From Dasyornis broadbenti (taxonomy: Eukaryota > Chordata > Aves > Passeriformes > Dasyornithidae): a DNA stretch of 64,000 nucleotides. Every line of letters starts with the position of its first letter. The first letter of the stretch is position 1. The translations under genes were made by a program, and so were the position numbers. The DNA lies in the NCBI GenBank assembly GCA_013397935.1, contig VZRN01011461.1, positions 2,720,255 through 2,784,254 of the forward strand, given 5' to 3'. This document shows, in pieces, positions 1 through 13,830 of the stretch. The notes below the pieces were generated by a model that saw only the letters and a program-made list of their open reading frames with translations, was not told where the DNA came from and searched no databases.

Positions 1-3000
1 GAGGAGATGAAAGCCACACAGGAAGAATGAGAAGAAGGAGAGGAAAGCAAATGAAAATTGTGAAACACCACTACTGTAATTGCTACTAGCAGGGAGGGTT
101 TTGCATGTGGCTTGTGACCCACTGTTTAATTCATATAATACACAGACACATCTGACTTATCTCTGTGTTCAAACTTGTAACAGCTTCTGTTGCTCCCCAG
201 AATTAGGTTCACCCTTAGATATTATTATGCAACTAACACTCAACCAGGTGAAAAATTCTTTAGAAGAGGTCAGTTCCTTGCTATTCCCAAAGAAGAAAGA
301 AATCTAACTATCTTCAGCTTGATTTAATGAACAATAAAAGATTCACACAGCTTGTGCTTAAACAAATTTCTTTTTACATGTACACCTCACATTGTCTTAG
401 GATATGAAGCCTGCATACCCACACAGCAGCATGTGAGAGTCCAGTTAGCTCCAACATTTGTAACAGAAGCAAATTAAATTTTAATTTAAATTGTAACAGA
501 AACAAAATAATTAAGATATGCTGTGAAGGAAAACTTGTGTCTAAAAATTGTTACCTGATCAGGGTTACCAGAAATATCTGGTGATATGTAACAGACACAT
601 TTCACAACTACCGAGCAGCAAAGAGGCGGCTGCATCAAGAGGACTATCTGGCTTTGCGAGCAGTGAGAATCCAAGTTCTGATCCACCTCCAAATGAAGTG
701 ATTGCAGTTCTTAAAAAAACCCCAAAGATAATGCAGAAACCACCATGCCCCTCCATTAGGATTCAGAATTTCACCGTGACTGCCTAAGACAATACACATT
801 TTTAGATGGAGAGCAAGAAAATTAATAAAAATAAAATGTTCACTCCACAAACATTTCTTAATCTCTTCATTCTTTTCCAGCAATCAGGACTATCAAGACA
901 AAAAGATGCAACACGTTATTGTTCAAAAACTGCATAATGCTTAATAGCAGTCATACAGGGGCTGAGGCAGCCTGGTAGGACCAGATCCATAATGGTCCCT
1001 TATCACAGCTTGACAGGCAAAATAGCAATGCATGGAAATACAGATCCCAGGTGCAGGGGGCCAACCTTTAGATCTTAATACCTGCAAAGCGGAAAGTTGG
1101 CAATGGCCCCTGCCATTGCCACAATCATGTCCAGCACAGCGGGAGAGCTGCAGAAGATGGGAAAGCTCATAACACCTACACTAAAAGTCCTCATCTTCTG
1201 CCTGAGGGATACATGCTCAGCTGCACAGGAAAACAACAAGGGGTAGCACACCTGGCTCAGGGCCCAGGCAGGGTGGCTTCCTCCTGAAACAATGTGTTGG
1301 CCTTAGATTGGCAACTCTGTTTCTTTTCTTAAAAATGTCGTTTCTCTCTTCTTAAATAATGATTGAGAGATATATACAAACACACATATACATCTCAACT
1401 CACTTATTACCTGATCTACTACAGATGTAAAGTCTGTACATGTTTAATTCACCTATTAGACATTTTATTAAACAAATTTACTCCACTAATGCCTGATCTA
1501 TTTAATAAAAAGAATATTAACCCCCTCAGTTGTACTCTCACACTTTTATCAGAATTTTCACCAAAGTTCTGCTGAACAGTATCAAGAATATCACAAAATA
1601 ACTCACTGAAGCACATGGAGAGGAAAATCTCTGTTGTGGGAACACACAACTGTTCCTTTTTTAAACATGGCTCAACAGAAATTTGTCCAATAGTTGTATT
1701 AGTATAACATCACATTTAGAGTCCGAAACGAAAATTGTCCTTAGACCTTCACACAAACACACATACACGGCTGCAGATGCCATATTTTTAAAACACATCC
1801 TTACAGTTGCACCTTGTGAAATCATCAGATGATCAAGCTTAGTGCTTGATGAACACCATCCTACACATCCTTTGCTATTTACACTAGGAAAAGGGAAATT
1901 ATGAAAAATTCCCTTAATAATTTTCACAGATTTCTGCATTTAAATCAAGTTCTACTGGAGTGCATTAAACCCCCTAACACACAACATATAAAGCTCCAAG
2001 TTCTGTTTCCCAGCAATTTTATGTTTCATATCAGAGATGTGACTACATTAAAACTCATCACCTCTCTTAGGCTGCAAAATACTGCAGTACTGCTAAAATA
2101 TATATATATATATCTATTTTGAACTTTCTCCTCATATGACATTCCAGCTCACTATCCATATCCTCTTCCCCTGGCTTGCAATACGCTGAGGAGTGCAAGC
2201 CGAAGTGCTGGTTCTGGTGCAGAAAAGCTGACGGTGTTCAGGACACCTGGAAGACTGTCTAGATCCACAATACTGCACATATGCAGAACAGGCTGAGGGA
2301 ACAGTGCTTCTTCTCTTCCCCAATTTAAACAGGATGCTCCTGGCACGCCTTCTCTGAGTGGCATCACTCTGGAGCTCACTTTACAGCTGCACTCAGGGAG
2401 AACTCCAGGTTTGCAGACACTGAACATCCTGTTCTCCTAAGACATTTGATGCTACAGAGCATGATGGTTTTGTTTAAATCTTCGCTATTATATAGGTCAG
2501 AAATGACTTATTTTGGTAATGTTTAAAACAGCTGCCAAACAGCAATTAAGAACACTAACTGAGCTATGCTGTATTGATTACAGCAGGGAATTTGAGTTTT
2601 CTCAAAATTTATCATCCCTATATTTTGAATACATTTTGCCTAACAAATATGCCCATGCTGTTACACTGACAATCAAATTGTGTTATTCTAGATGTGTATT
2701 AAATCCAATATAAAAGTTTTCAAATGTATTTTTAAATTCTGAAGAGAATCCCCAAGATTCTTAGGCACTACAGTGAAAGACTAACACTGTCTTCCCCAAA
2801 CTGGAAATATTTAGCACAGTATTTTCAAAATCTATCTACTACTTTTCAGACACCTAATTATTTCTAGTTGACAAAATCTCAGCCTTCTAGGGAATCTAAG
2901 CAAATCAAAATCAGAACAAGACACTATTTCCAAACTGACCATTCTTCATTTTGCAGGCAAGTCATTCAAACCCTATTCAATGTTTCTAAACTTACAGAAA

Positions 3001-6000
3001 CAGTTCTGCTACAATCAGCAAGGCAAGCTGAAAAATAAATGGCTTAGTAGAAACGTTAAAATGTTGCAGTCTAAGCCTGCAACAATATGCACAGATTATG
3101 TTACCACTGATTACGTGCACTTTCACTCTTTTTGCTAATATATGAAATGAAAATGCTATAACCACTACAGCAAAATACATTAAGTGATGAATGGAAATGT
3201 TTCTGAGAAGAACAATATGTATTTAATAACTGGACAATCAAGATAGCCAATCTCCAGTCCTCCTTCTACTTGTCAGAACACTTTTAATAACTGTTAACTT
3301 TGTTGCTGGTAATGTCAAATTAGCACGTAGCAGATTTTGAATATATTGATATACATATGTATTTGAGGGAGAAAGGCACACTTACTATGGATTACTAATA
3401 CCTTATATTGCAAGCTACCCAATATTTTACTCCTTCACAGTCAGCAGCCCTAAGCCCTACAGCCCCAAGATACAAAATCAAACTAAAGCAACTGATCTGA
3501 GACACCTCAAAGCACAAACTAAAGCAAACAATGTTCTATTTTAAATTTATTATCATTCAAGAAAAATTGGATGCTTCACAAGCTTTAAACCAGTTCATTT
3601 TCACCCTTACCCCAAATATCAAATGATGTCATGCCAGATGTACTGGCTAAACTGGTTTAACTGCTACAGGTTGGATGCACTGTTTAGATTTTCTTGTGAT
3701 AAATTACTTTGCAGCAATGAAACTGATTCAGTTAGTTTTAAACAACTATCTTCACCTGCTTTTTAAAAGTAGTTTGAGCTTCTATTATTTCTCACACAGC
3801 TTGACAACTTGCTACTTTACTTTATGTAACTCCTTAGGAACAACAGGGAGGAGTTTTTACCACTTCCGAATTCAGTCAATAGCATGGAACAACTGGAGTG
3901 CAGTAAGGAAGTCTGAGATACACAGCTCATCCCCAGCAGTGTGCAATCTGCACTTCCCTCTGAAGCTTACACACATTTTCCACTATTCCACTATTTCCAC
4001 TTCTTCACAGAGAGCTTACTAAATCTGGCAACTCACTGAGCACCCAGTTTATGGAGAATGCACAGAAGGAACTCCACACATTGGCTGTACTATTCAGAAG
4101 CCACCAAGGCCGTTTTCCTGGTTGGCATGAAGTGGCTACTTGAGAATGATCCAATGCACATCTTTTCCCAAGGCCAAGCGAGCTGCTTCCAGAGCTACTA
4201 AACATAATCATTATTGGGAGTAAGGGGCCAGACCTGGTTCTTTGCTCTAGATATAACCAAAGAATCAACCTAATTTTGCTTGTTGTCCACTGTACCAACA
4301 TTTTTATATTCCCTTGCTTGATCACCATCTATTTCATGGAAAACCTAGGAGACGGGAAGGGGCAGGAAGCACACATAAACAAGCAGATACCCACAGTTGT
4401 ATAATGAAATTAGCCTGCATATTCTCCTCTCATATATACAGCCCTATTTTATCACCACCTGGCTAGAAGCAACATAGAAGACAGCAAAGGAGTGCAGTGA
4501 AAAAGAGGGATACAGGCCTTCAGGAGGAAGACATAGAAGCAAGCAAAAAAGAGAAATTAAGACTGTGTTATGTATGCAAATGATATTAAATTGCCAGGAA
4601 TTGAGAATACTAATGAGGACAAAATATGAGAGAGAAGCAAGCATTCAGAAGACAGGCAAAAATAAGTTAAGTATTTGAGACCAGTATTCCATGGTGGGTC
4701 CAATATCCAGCAAATTCTGTCAGTAATGAGCAAAATAGGAATGAGCAAGGAGTACAAACTTTCAGCTGCATGGAAACTGCAAAATAGTGTGATTTTAAAT
4801 TTTTCACATACAAATACATACACATAGATATGTCAGGTTTTTTCTTGGGTTTTTTGTATGTATCTTGCATAATTTCATCAGAAATTCAAGTCTCAATTTT
4901 AAATTGCCTGAACTAAGGGAAAACTTAAAAGATGGCATTGCCTGAGAAGCTGCAGAGGTGACAAAAGGACAGAACACAAGTGTGCAACCTGAACTATCAG
5001 TCACTGCCTGTTCCCTGCCTGTGATACTGTCTTGCTAAGCCTGTGCTGGCTACTTCAGGAAAAAAACTTTCCTAATGAGAAACACACAAACCTATGGAAC
5101 TATGGGCAGGGGCTGGACCTAAAAAAACCCAGATTCAAATTATAAACAAGGGAAACTTACAGTTATTAAACTGCAAATAAGACTTCCATGAAAGAACTCT
5201 ATGCAATATGTAACTGTAGATTTGTATTAAGCCGACTTCTTTGAAGCTCACACCTTTGTGAAAAGATGTTACAGAGGAAGCACATATAAAGTATCAGACT
5301 TGGATTCAATTACACTTTATAGAGCAACTCACTAGCAACGCTAGAGCCCTAATTCTTTGCATGATAAAGCAAACTACACACCCTACTTACAGGACAGAAA
5401 AAACTATTATTTATTTCTTCCACTAAATTTATTTAGCATATATATAAACTCTTCAGAATTTCCACAGGATAATTTACTAATCACCACCCCAAACTGTTAA
5501 ATTATCTTACACCCAGGCACCAACGGCTCATCTGCACACTCCCACTGTGTTTTGGCCCAAAGGCAGCCAGAATCACATGCTTTTATGCAGCAATGAATAA
5601 ATGAGGGGTGCACACACAATCCATGACTGGTGACAGAATTTGGCCAGGTAACTGTCAGCATATGTGCTACCTCAAGCTGTCCTTGTTCCTTCCTGCCCCA
5701 ATGCTAAACCTTCACCACACTCATACAACACTTAACAGGGCTGCAGGGTGAACTAAACTAAAAACCTCAACTGCATTTTACCCCCCCACTTGCTGTTTGT
5801 AATAGTCACAGGCAGGTGCAGCAGCCCAACCACTGGTGTGACATATGAGGGAACAAACAGCAGCAGCAAACACTGTATTTGTCCATGTGTCCTCTCAGCT
5901 TGGGAAGTAGCTGCCTTCAGCTACAGGGACACAATCCCTACAGTGCTCAGAAACTTAAAGATTCTCTGTCCACATATTACTAGTGCCAAGCCAAGTAAGG

Positions 6001-8686
6001 TTAAAGCTGATTACTAACAACACCCACAGGTAACAAGACTAACTACACAAAGGGGTGACTGGTAACACCACAGCATTGTAGTAAGTACTGCAAGTAGGTG
6101 AAGCTGCATCACCCTGGTCATGCTGAGCAGGTACCTGCCCCTTAGCACGGCTGTCACTGTTGTTATTGCTTCTTTCCTTCATGATGCAGAGATTTTTTCT
6201 TTCTAAAGGGAACGTCTTCATCTCTTGTGAAGTCCAAAACCCTGTCTAGCAGTACTTTCATTTACACAGAGCGTCCGCAAGATCATCAAGCAAGAGTAAA
6301 TTAGTCATAAGGGAAAGCAGAGGGGGAAAAACAGGGACATGAGGGCAGATACTCAAAATACCATATCTGATTTAAACCTGAAGAGTTTCATTCCACACTT
6401 TGATTACTATGTCTGAAATTGTTATTTCAGTCTTTAAAAATTGTTCATCTAGTGTAGCTGTACAGTCTAAGTAAACCTCAAAGTAATTTAAAATCAAGAT
6501 GTGCAATTTTCCACTGCGCATTCTTCACATGCCTCCTAAATCTAACGTGATCACTCACTGAAGAATGGCATCCAATACTGCTCTGTGCATGTTAAAATTA
6601 AGCTAACTACATGTTATTAAGTCTTTTCCTCCCTGCTTGAAAACATCTCTAAAGAAAGCACAAGCACCCATATATTAAGATGATGAACAGTTTTACACAT
6701 TAAATTAATATATTCCCGTGATGCCAACTTTTATTAAAAGTTAGCAATAATCTGATCTCTGTAGTCCTACAAAATTAACATGTTTCTCTACGAAAAATTA
6801 AGTATGGGAATAAAAGTCCAAAGGCTCAACTTTTCTGGTTTTAACATAAATGGACAGTTCTGTAAAGTCTCAAAAATTAGCAGTTTGTCATATCAGTTGG
6901 AATCAGCTGTGTGTGGCCTAATAGAGTTCAAACAAATTTCGGAGACAATGATGTGTTCTCACTATGCTGATATGTGCAGAGTCTCTTCCCTCACCCCTCC
7001 AATGGAGGTGGCCACCAGCATGATTTTGACAACCATCACAGTGATTTCAGCATGTATTTTGGACTGCTCTATTCCCACTTGCAGAAGAGTTGCAATCTAG
7101 AGAAGTTCAGGATCCCTTTAAACTGCATAAAAATGCCCAGCATGTCACAGTGAGTCCAGAATGGTAGAGCATACAGCCCAAAAAATTCAAAATAAAAACA
7201 GTAAATACAGTCAATATTCTAAAGGACTTGAAAAGGACACTGAGAAAATGCCAATTACTAAAGGCTATCAAACAATCTGCTGGAAACTATAACCCATAAG
7301 ATGTTAATATTTGTATGCATACAAATAGGAAGTATATTTTAAATCACCTCCTGTTATGTATTTGTCCCATTGTATAGAAACATCAATCTGGAGATTTTAC
7401 TAAAACAGAACTGGAAAGTAACTCGGATAGTAAATAAGTTTTAGCCATTATCATATGATATAGACACTTATGTTTAAGAAAACCAGGCTTTATGTAAGGA
7501 CCACCTAATCTTGAAATTTAATCTCACAGTCACTGTGACAAACTTCCACTGAAACACTTTCACTCCTCCCAATTTCAATGGCTATTATTTAGCAGAACGG
7601 TACATTTGCTAAGTCAATTGTCCCGTTTTCAAGCAAAACATCTTGTGTTGGTGAGTATTTATGTCACTCTTCACTAAAACGGCTGAAAGAGAATTGTCGT
7701 CTTCACAGCCAGGCATTCTAAACGATATTTTAGGCAGTTGGTGATTGTGACCTCCAAGTCAATCAGTACGAGTAGCTCGCTGTGGCCGTCCTTCCTTTAG
7801 GAACGAAACCCCGCTGCACATTTGCCCAAAATAATTTTACAGCGTTGAATTCAGATGGAGGGTGTTGTTCAGAGGAGAGGAGGGCGTGTAAAAACAACAC
7901 CACAATGAAGAAAAGAAAAAAACAAAAAGGCCCCGCTAAAGGCACCGCTGGAGACTACACCGGACGGGGGTAGGGAACATGCAAACGTAGTGCCTCCTTT
8001 ATGGAGCTAGCGCAACTGCATGACGGTGCAGGATGCGGGCCGCGGGTTGTGCAGGCGCTACACATGGCCAGCGCTGCCCACCGACCCGCGCAGGCCCGGC
8101 CGGCAGCGGGTTCTGTAAATAACCCTCAGAGGAGGGTTAATTAAAAATGGCGAGCAGCGTAGCTGCCTGCATACAATGAGCGGCCAGGCAGGGCAGGGCT
8201 GCAGCCCCCCACCCGCCCCATCGAGCAGCCCCGCGACAGCCGCGTCCCCTTCGCCCGCTCCACGCAAAACCCTGCCCCGGAATCACCGCAACTACTTTGA
8301 CCGGACCCCCGCGTCCCGTCCCGGCTCACCCCCACGCCTGGCGGGAGGCTCCGAGGGTCCGGGGGCGCGGGGCTCCTTTTGTAGCCGCGCTTCCCACGCG
8401 CCCTCCCCCTCCCGCGGCGCAAATTCCTGCGGAGCCCCCCGGGCCGCCTCCCCTGGCCCCGCACCGCAACTTTCTCCGGCGTCCCCCCGCAGCCCCGCCG
8501 GGCAGCGCTGCCCGCGCCCCGGAGGTGCCGGGCCGATAGGAGCAGCCCGGGCAGAGCGTGTTTACCGCGGAGGGAGGCCCGGGATCCCCGAGGGGACGCC
8601 GCGGTGGGGGAGCCCCGGGAGCGGGGCAGAGGTGCGAGGGGGAAACTCTCCGCGGAGTTGAGGGCGCGGGCCCTGCCCGGCTTTAC
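1..8686 (-). other. USP7: USP7 intron 1 (partial, no exon recognised)
   Basis: This is an AT-rich stretch downstream of the USP7 exon 1 donor, running off the left edge. I searched both strands by eye for the next USP7 coding exon (acidic linker, then the TRAF-like domain) and did not see it. A long first intron is therefore the best reading. It contains a short TA repeat near 2098-2115, a 10-bp-stem hairpin at 1098-1121, a 17-bp inverted repeat at 6726-6742, and a perfect 20-bp palindrome at 7308-7327. Its promoter-proximal end, from about 8020, is CpG-rich. A patch at 590-790 reads like protein in one frame but matches nothing I recognise. No RNA gene was seen. Confidence 0.75.
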
Positions 8687-8768
8687 CTTCCATCTCCATG
8701 TCCTCGGGCTCGCTCAGCTGCTGCTCCCCGGGCTTCTGGTGCTGCTGCTGCTGCTGATGGTGGTTCAT
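8687..8768 (-). CDS. USP7: USP7 coding exon 1 (ubiquitin-specific protease 7, N-terminus)
   Basis: This is the first coding exon of the deubiquitinase USP7 (HAUSP), a mainly nuclear cysteine protease that removes ubiquitin from MDM2, p53 and many other targets. On the minus strand the ATG is at 8768-8766. The exon encodes 27 residues: MNHH, five Gln, HQKPGEQQ, then LSEPEDMEME, close to the known USP7 N-terminus, which is also Gln-rich and carries the same acidic LSEPEDMEME stretch. It ends with a phase-1 donor (GAAG then GTAAAG, GT at 8686-8685), the phase expected for this gene. The TRAF-like, catalytic and ubiquitin-like domains are encoded by later exons left of the window; none was found in 1-8686. 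The start context has G at -3. The frame is also open upstream as far as the assembly gap. The only visible oddity is extra His residues flanking the Gln tract. Identity is confident from the unusual peptide and the linkage to HAPSTR1. Confidence 0.95.
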
Positions 8769-8928
8769 GTCGGGCTGGGGCTGGGGCTCGGCGGCGGCGG
8801 GCTGGGCCTTTCCCGCGGGGGGCTGCGGGCCTGTGTCGGGAGGGGATGGGGCGGAGGACCGGCGGGGCCTCGGCAGCGGCCGGGACTGGGCGCCCGGCTC
8901 GGGGGGCTGCGGCGGGGCTCCGGCGAGT

Positions 8929-9700
8929 NNNNNNNNNNNNNNNNNNNNNNNNNNNNNNNNNNNNNNNNNNNNNNNNNNNNNNNNNNNNNNNNNNNNNNNN
9001 NNNNNNNNNNNNNNNNNNNNNNNNNNNNNNNNNNNNNNNNNNNNNNNNNNNNNNNNNNNNNNNNNNNNNNNNNNNNNNNNNNNNNNNNNNNNNNNNNNNN
9101 NNNNNNNNNNNNNNNNNNNNNNNNNNNNNNNNNNNNNNNNNNNNNNNNNNNNNNNNNNNNNNNNNNNNNNNNNNNNNNNNNNNNNNNNNNNNNNNNNNNN
9201 NNNNNNNNNNNNNNNNNNNNNNNNNNNNNNNNNNNNNNNNNNNNNNNNNNNNNNNNNNNNNNNNNNNNNNNNNNNNNNNNNNNNNNNNNNNNNNNNNNNN
9301 NNNNNNNNNNNNNNNNNNNNNNNNNNNNNNNNNNNNNNNNNNNNNNNNNNNNNNNNNNNNNNNNNNNNNNNNNNNNNNNNNNNNNNNNNNNNNNNNNNNN
9401 NNNNNNNNNNNNNNNNNNNNNNNNNNNNNNNNNNNNNNNNNNNNNNNNNNNNNNNNNNNNNNNNNNNNNNNNNNNNNNNNNNNNNNNNNNNNNNNNNNNN
9501 NNNNNNNNNNNNNNNNNNNNNNNNNNNNNNNNNNNNNNNNNNNNNNNNNNNNNNNNNNNNNNNNNNNNNNNNNNNNNNNNNNNNNNNNNNNNNNNNNNNN
9601 NNNNNNNNNNNNNNNNNNNNNNNNNNNNNNNNNNNNNNNNNNNNNNNNNNNNNNNNNNNNNNNNNNNNNNNNNNNNNNNNNNNNNNNNNNNNNNNNNNNN
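8929..9700. other. Assembly gap of 772 N in the USP7 CpG island
   Basis: This is an unbroken run of N between very GC-rich flanks. It hides the probable USP7 5' UTR and transcription start. Any open reading frame spanning it is meaningless. Confidence 1.
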
Positions 9701-12700
9701 GGGCCCCGTGGGCTCGGTTGCTTCTTGCGCCCGGGCCCGCGGGTGTGGGGCTGTGCGGGGCCTCATGGCGGAGCCTCCCCCGCGCGAGGCTGCAGCCGGG
9801 CAGGGGCTTTACGGGGCCGTGCCCGAGGTGGGCCCTGCGCGGGGCTGGCCCCGGCCCTGGCAGGGCACCCACTGCCACACGTCCCGCTTGTGAGGCATGG
9901 ACGGGCGGGGAAAGAACATTTTTGTGTGATGTGTGAAGAGGGAGAAATCTGCTGTAAACAAGACTGTGCCTCGCCTTCATGCCACTGTTTTCATGAGCCT
10001 TGTCTGGAGGATGTAGTCACTCCCAGGGAAGAAACCTATCTGTTTTCCCAGGATGGATGGAGAAGGCAGGGGTGCAGATGAATAAATAACACCTGGTTGG
10101 TCCAGGCTGCAACTTCGTTTAAGAATGAAAGTGTAGTTGGGAGGCTGTGGAGAGTTCCATTAAATAGTCTGTTGTTTACTTCAGGATCCTGGGAAACAGG
10201 CAGCAGGATAGTCTCCGAAGGGAAGGACTTGGAACGTGCAAAACTGGGCCTCCTGAAGGGTCTGAAAACGTACCTGAGCAGACAAGTGTTGGTCTGACTG
10301 CAAGTGGATAAATGAACACAGAAAATTATTTGTTTTTCTAGTTTATAAAATGAGCAAATCAGAACCAATCTGAGGGGAAAATTCAAACTGTTGGGCATCT
10401 AGCTTCTCAGCTACACAGGGGTGGGCAGGAGAGGAAAATAATTTCCAAGTGTGGAGTGTGAAACCTTGCCCTAAGAAGTAAATTCCAGGTCTAGAAAGTG
10501 GGAAAATAATGCAAGATGAGGATAGTAGTGGGAAGATCAGGTATAAAAGTACTTAGTTTGATAGTTTACCTCTCAAAAAGTACATTCTCACTTTCCCTGT
10601 TGTTCCTCTGAATTTTCAGAAGCTTTTTAAAGAAAAATTAATTACAAATCTGGAAATTATTTGCTGCTATTGACCCAGGGAAACACATGACAAATCTGAC
10701 AAATCTGGGTTTACAATGTCTCAGCAAAAGAGAGAGATTAGGACAGAGGTTCAGACAGAGATTGATGCACATATCTTTAGCCTCCTAATGTCCTAAAGTC
10801 TGAGTTCCCCACTGCCAGCCTTTCCCTATAATTACCTCTCAGAAGAATTGCTCTTTCCTAATGACTTCCATTCCAGCCTCCTAAATCATACACAGGTTTA
10901 AACTCATCCCTCCATCCTCCCTTCCAAGTGATCCCCAATACAGGATGAACCAGTATGTCACAACAAGGTGGCTACGGGTTATTTCCTAATTCTTCAGCCA
11001 TGGACACTGGGCCTGTGGGCAAGGAACAACTGAGGAAAACAATTTCACTACTGCAAAGAATGAGTCCCTAAAATTGACTGTAGGTTGATGTTATCATAAG
11101 CTTTAAAAACATTCTTTTGTATGCAAAAACTTCTCTGAGCTTCAGTTTGTTTTAAGGTAGATAATTTTCCAAAATTGCTGAAATAATGTTCCAAAGTTCG
11201 TACTGTTTTAGGGGAGCAAAAATTGTGCAAAATGCATCTGTACAAATCCTTTGCTGTGGAAAAGGTAGCACGGAAGAGAGAGGCAGGAATTTTCCTGTCA
11301 TTAGCTGCACATTGGAACAATGTATCATCAGTTTGTGAAGGCAACATATCAAAATCTAGCATTTGATTGTATATTCCTAATTTAAGTCAACTTTATCTTT
11401 CGAGAGTCCAGCTACAATAGGGTCTAAAGTACCTTAAAATGTTTTGAAAAGACATACTAAAATCTCCCACATATATTGTGCAAAATTTGCAAAAATCTAT
11501 TGAGAATTGATTCAAGTATCTATATTTAAGAAGGAATAAATTTTAAGTATGGGTATATAGTAATGTCAAATGCATTTATGAAATAATTAAATAGCAGGCA
11601 TTTTATACCATCAGCCAGTGATTGTAGCAGTGTGATTTGATTGTTTCTAAGCAGGAAATAGAAATCTTATTAACTGTTGAGCCTAAGGTGAAGTCCAGAT
11701 CTCAACATATGCTAACACTTTATCCCAACTACACGAAGAATACGTCTGCTGAATATTCCTGACCCTTTTCCACTCCCTCCTTAAACTTTCTGCTCTCCAG
11801 TACAAGTCACAAAGGCTCTGTGCTTTGAAGGAAAGAGTGGTTACCTTTGAATAGCCACCTGGCCATGTAACTGCTGTCGGCATTTCATGCTGCCTCCATT
11901 CCAGCACTGATTCCAAATCACTTACTTAACCAGCTGCTCCATAAATGCCTTCTATTTTCTTACAAATCTGTTTCTGCACAGCACACCTCATCCTCGACAG
12001 CCACATCGTCCCGTGACTCCTGTTTGCTGTAGTTCTGATGGCAAATTCCTTGTGCATAATAGTTAGGATAACCCTGGCATGTTCTACTGATATTTAGTAA
12101 AAACTAAAGGAAATATAATTAGAAGGCACATCATGAATAGAGTCTAGGTATCCATTCGTTTCATTTTTGGCTTTCCTTTCATTTCTTATGCCTGCTTACA
12201 GAATTTTCTCTAAAGTTAGGCCTCTATCCTGTCTATCAACCCCGTCCCTCTTGGCTCTTGTGCCCCCACAAATCACCGGGCAGTCTGGCGAAGCTGCATC
12301 TGAGCAAAGGATTTAGTCTCCCAGGTCCAGGTCATGGATCAGCAGGCAAAGGAGATCCCTTCATGTGTGCTGGGGTCAACAGAGCTGTGGGCTGGCTGCA
12401 GCCTCCCCACATTCCCTCCACATTAGTCATGTAATGAGCTGAAGTTAAAGAGGTGCTATCGTCTTTAAAATGTAATTGAAGAAATGGGCTTTGTTTTGTG
12501 AGGCTGACCTGCTCCCCAGCCTCCCTGAAACGTAAAAATAAATCCAAGTCAGGCTGTTTATTTTTAAAACACTCACAAGCCTGTGTTTGTGCGCTGGGCT
12601 TCAGGAACCGGAGAGAGGTGTCTCCCTGTGCCTCTGCCTTCCAGGAGAGAGATCCTGACCATGGCAGCACTGGGGAAGCTTATCCAGCCTTGCTGCTGCC

Positions 12701-13830
12701 CTGCTCTGGGCTACCCCAATCTTCAGCAGGGCCTGATGGTCACTGCTTGGAAAACTGTGCGAGGGAACTGCAGAAAACTGAAGGGAAGGAGAAGGGTGCT
12801 CAGCCCATCCTGTGCCCCGTGGCAGAATCAGCCAGACCAGGCGTGTTTCTGCCAGGCTGCCTGTTTCCTCCCTGCTGCAGGAAATCTGCATTCCCACTTG
12901 GCTCCGTTTGCTGCCCTGGCTTCAGCCTGGAGATGGCCTCTCCTAGCCAGTGCAGAACTTGTTTCCAGCACCACTTATGGTGCCCCATAATGTGTGCAGG
13001 TGGCTGTGTCTGTAATTAAGAAGATGTATAGCCATTTAATGACAGAAGTGCAATTACACCCGCACACACCCTTAATACAGCTGCACTAAACCAGCAGAAC
13101 TGGGGTTGCTGCTTGTGCAGCTTATTCTGCTACGTTTGTGGATGAATATACATTAATGCAGACGTGCCTCTGTGCCAGGAGGCACTGACACACTCAAGAG
13201 TGTGCCCCACTCAGGCTGCCTCTTCTGGTCTCTCATAGTTTTTCTCCTTCATCTCACATATGCACAATCAGATACTTGCTGCTGCATTAATAAAAGTAGT
13301 TTAAATGATCTCATGGTTGCCACAAGCCCTCTATTCCATTGTTCATGGTCCTTCTGATGTTTTGCCCCATTGCCTGTGCTGCCTGGCTTGCTTTGTACCT
13401 GAAAAGAGTAAAAGGGAGATCTCAGGAGCCTTTGTTTAGGGACCCATTGTCCCAGGTGCTCTAGATCTACATAAATGCAAACCAGAGACCTTCCAGCTGA
13501 AGAAGTGGCTCTTGCAAAGCTTCAGGCTGAGTGTGGGGAAAGAAACAATCACAAGGCTCCTGCAGCACGAGACAGGAAGCCAACAGGCAAAAGCCACAAA
13601 ATGTTGTTAAAGGTTCAAAATCAGCTGGAAAACCTAGATAATTTGTTTATTGCTATGTATGTATTTAGCTATAGCAACTTGTTCCACAAGTAGTGGGATG
13701 GGTGAAGTTTCATGCCCTGTAAATATATTTTCTACATTTCATAACACTCAATATCCTGCAATAACCCCAGACTTTCATGGCTTTTCTTTCCAGTGGCAAA
13801 TGGCTCCAAATAACCCCAGTCCTTCTCTGA

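Larger units (their letters stand above)
8020..9900. promoter_or_regulatory. CpG island and promoter region of USP7
   Basis: This GC- and CpG-dense block surrounds USP7 exon 1 and is cut by the gap at 8929-9700. Visible motifs include a YY1-type AAAATGGCG core at 8144-8152, just inside intron 1, and an E2F-like TTTCCCGC near 8809, about 45 bases upstream of the start codon. The transcription start cannot be placed; it may lie in or near the gap. An unmethylated, broadly active housekeeping promoter is inferred from composition and gene identity. The right flank (9701-9900) is equally GC-rich and could support divergent transcription, but no exon is recognisable there. Confidence 0.8.

Noticed and set aside
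8558..10081. Long open frames on both strands across the USP7 CpG island
   Set aside because: Most of their length is N in the assembly gap. Only the 27-residue USP7 exon 1 segment on the minus strand is real.
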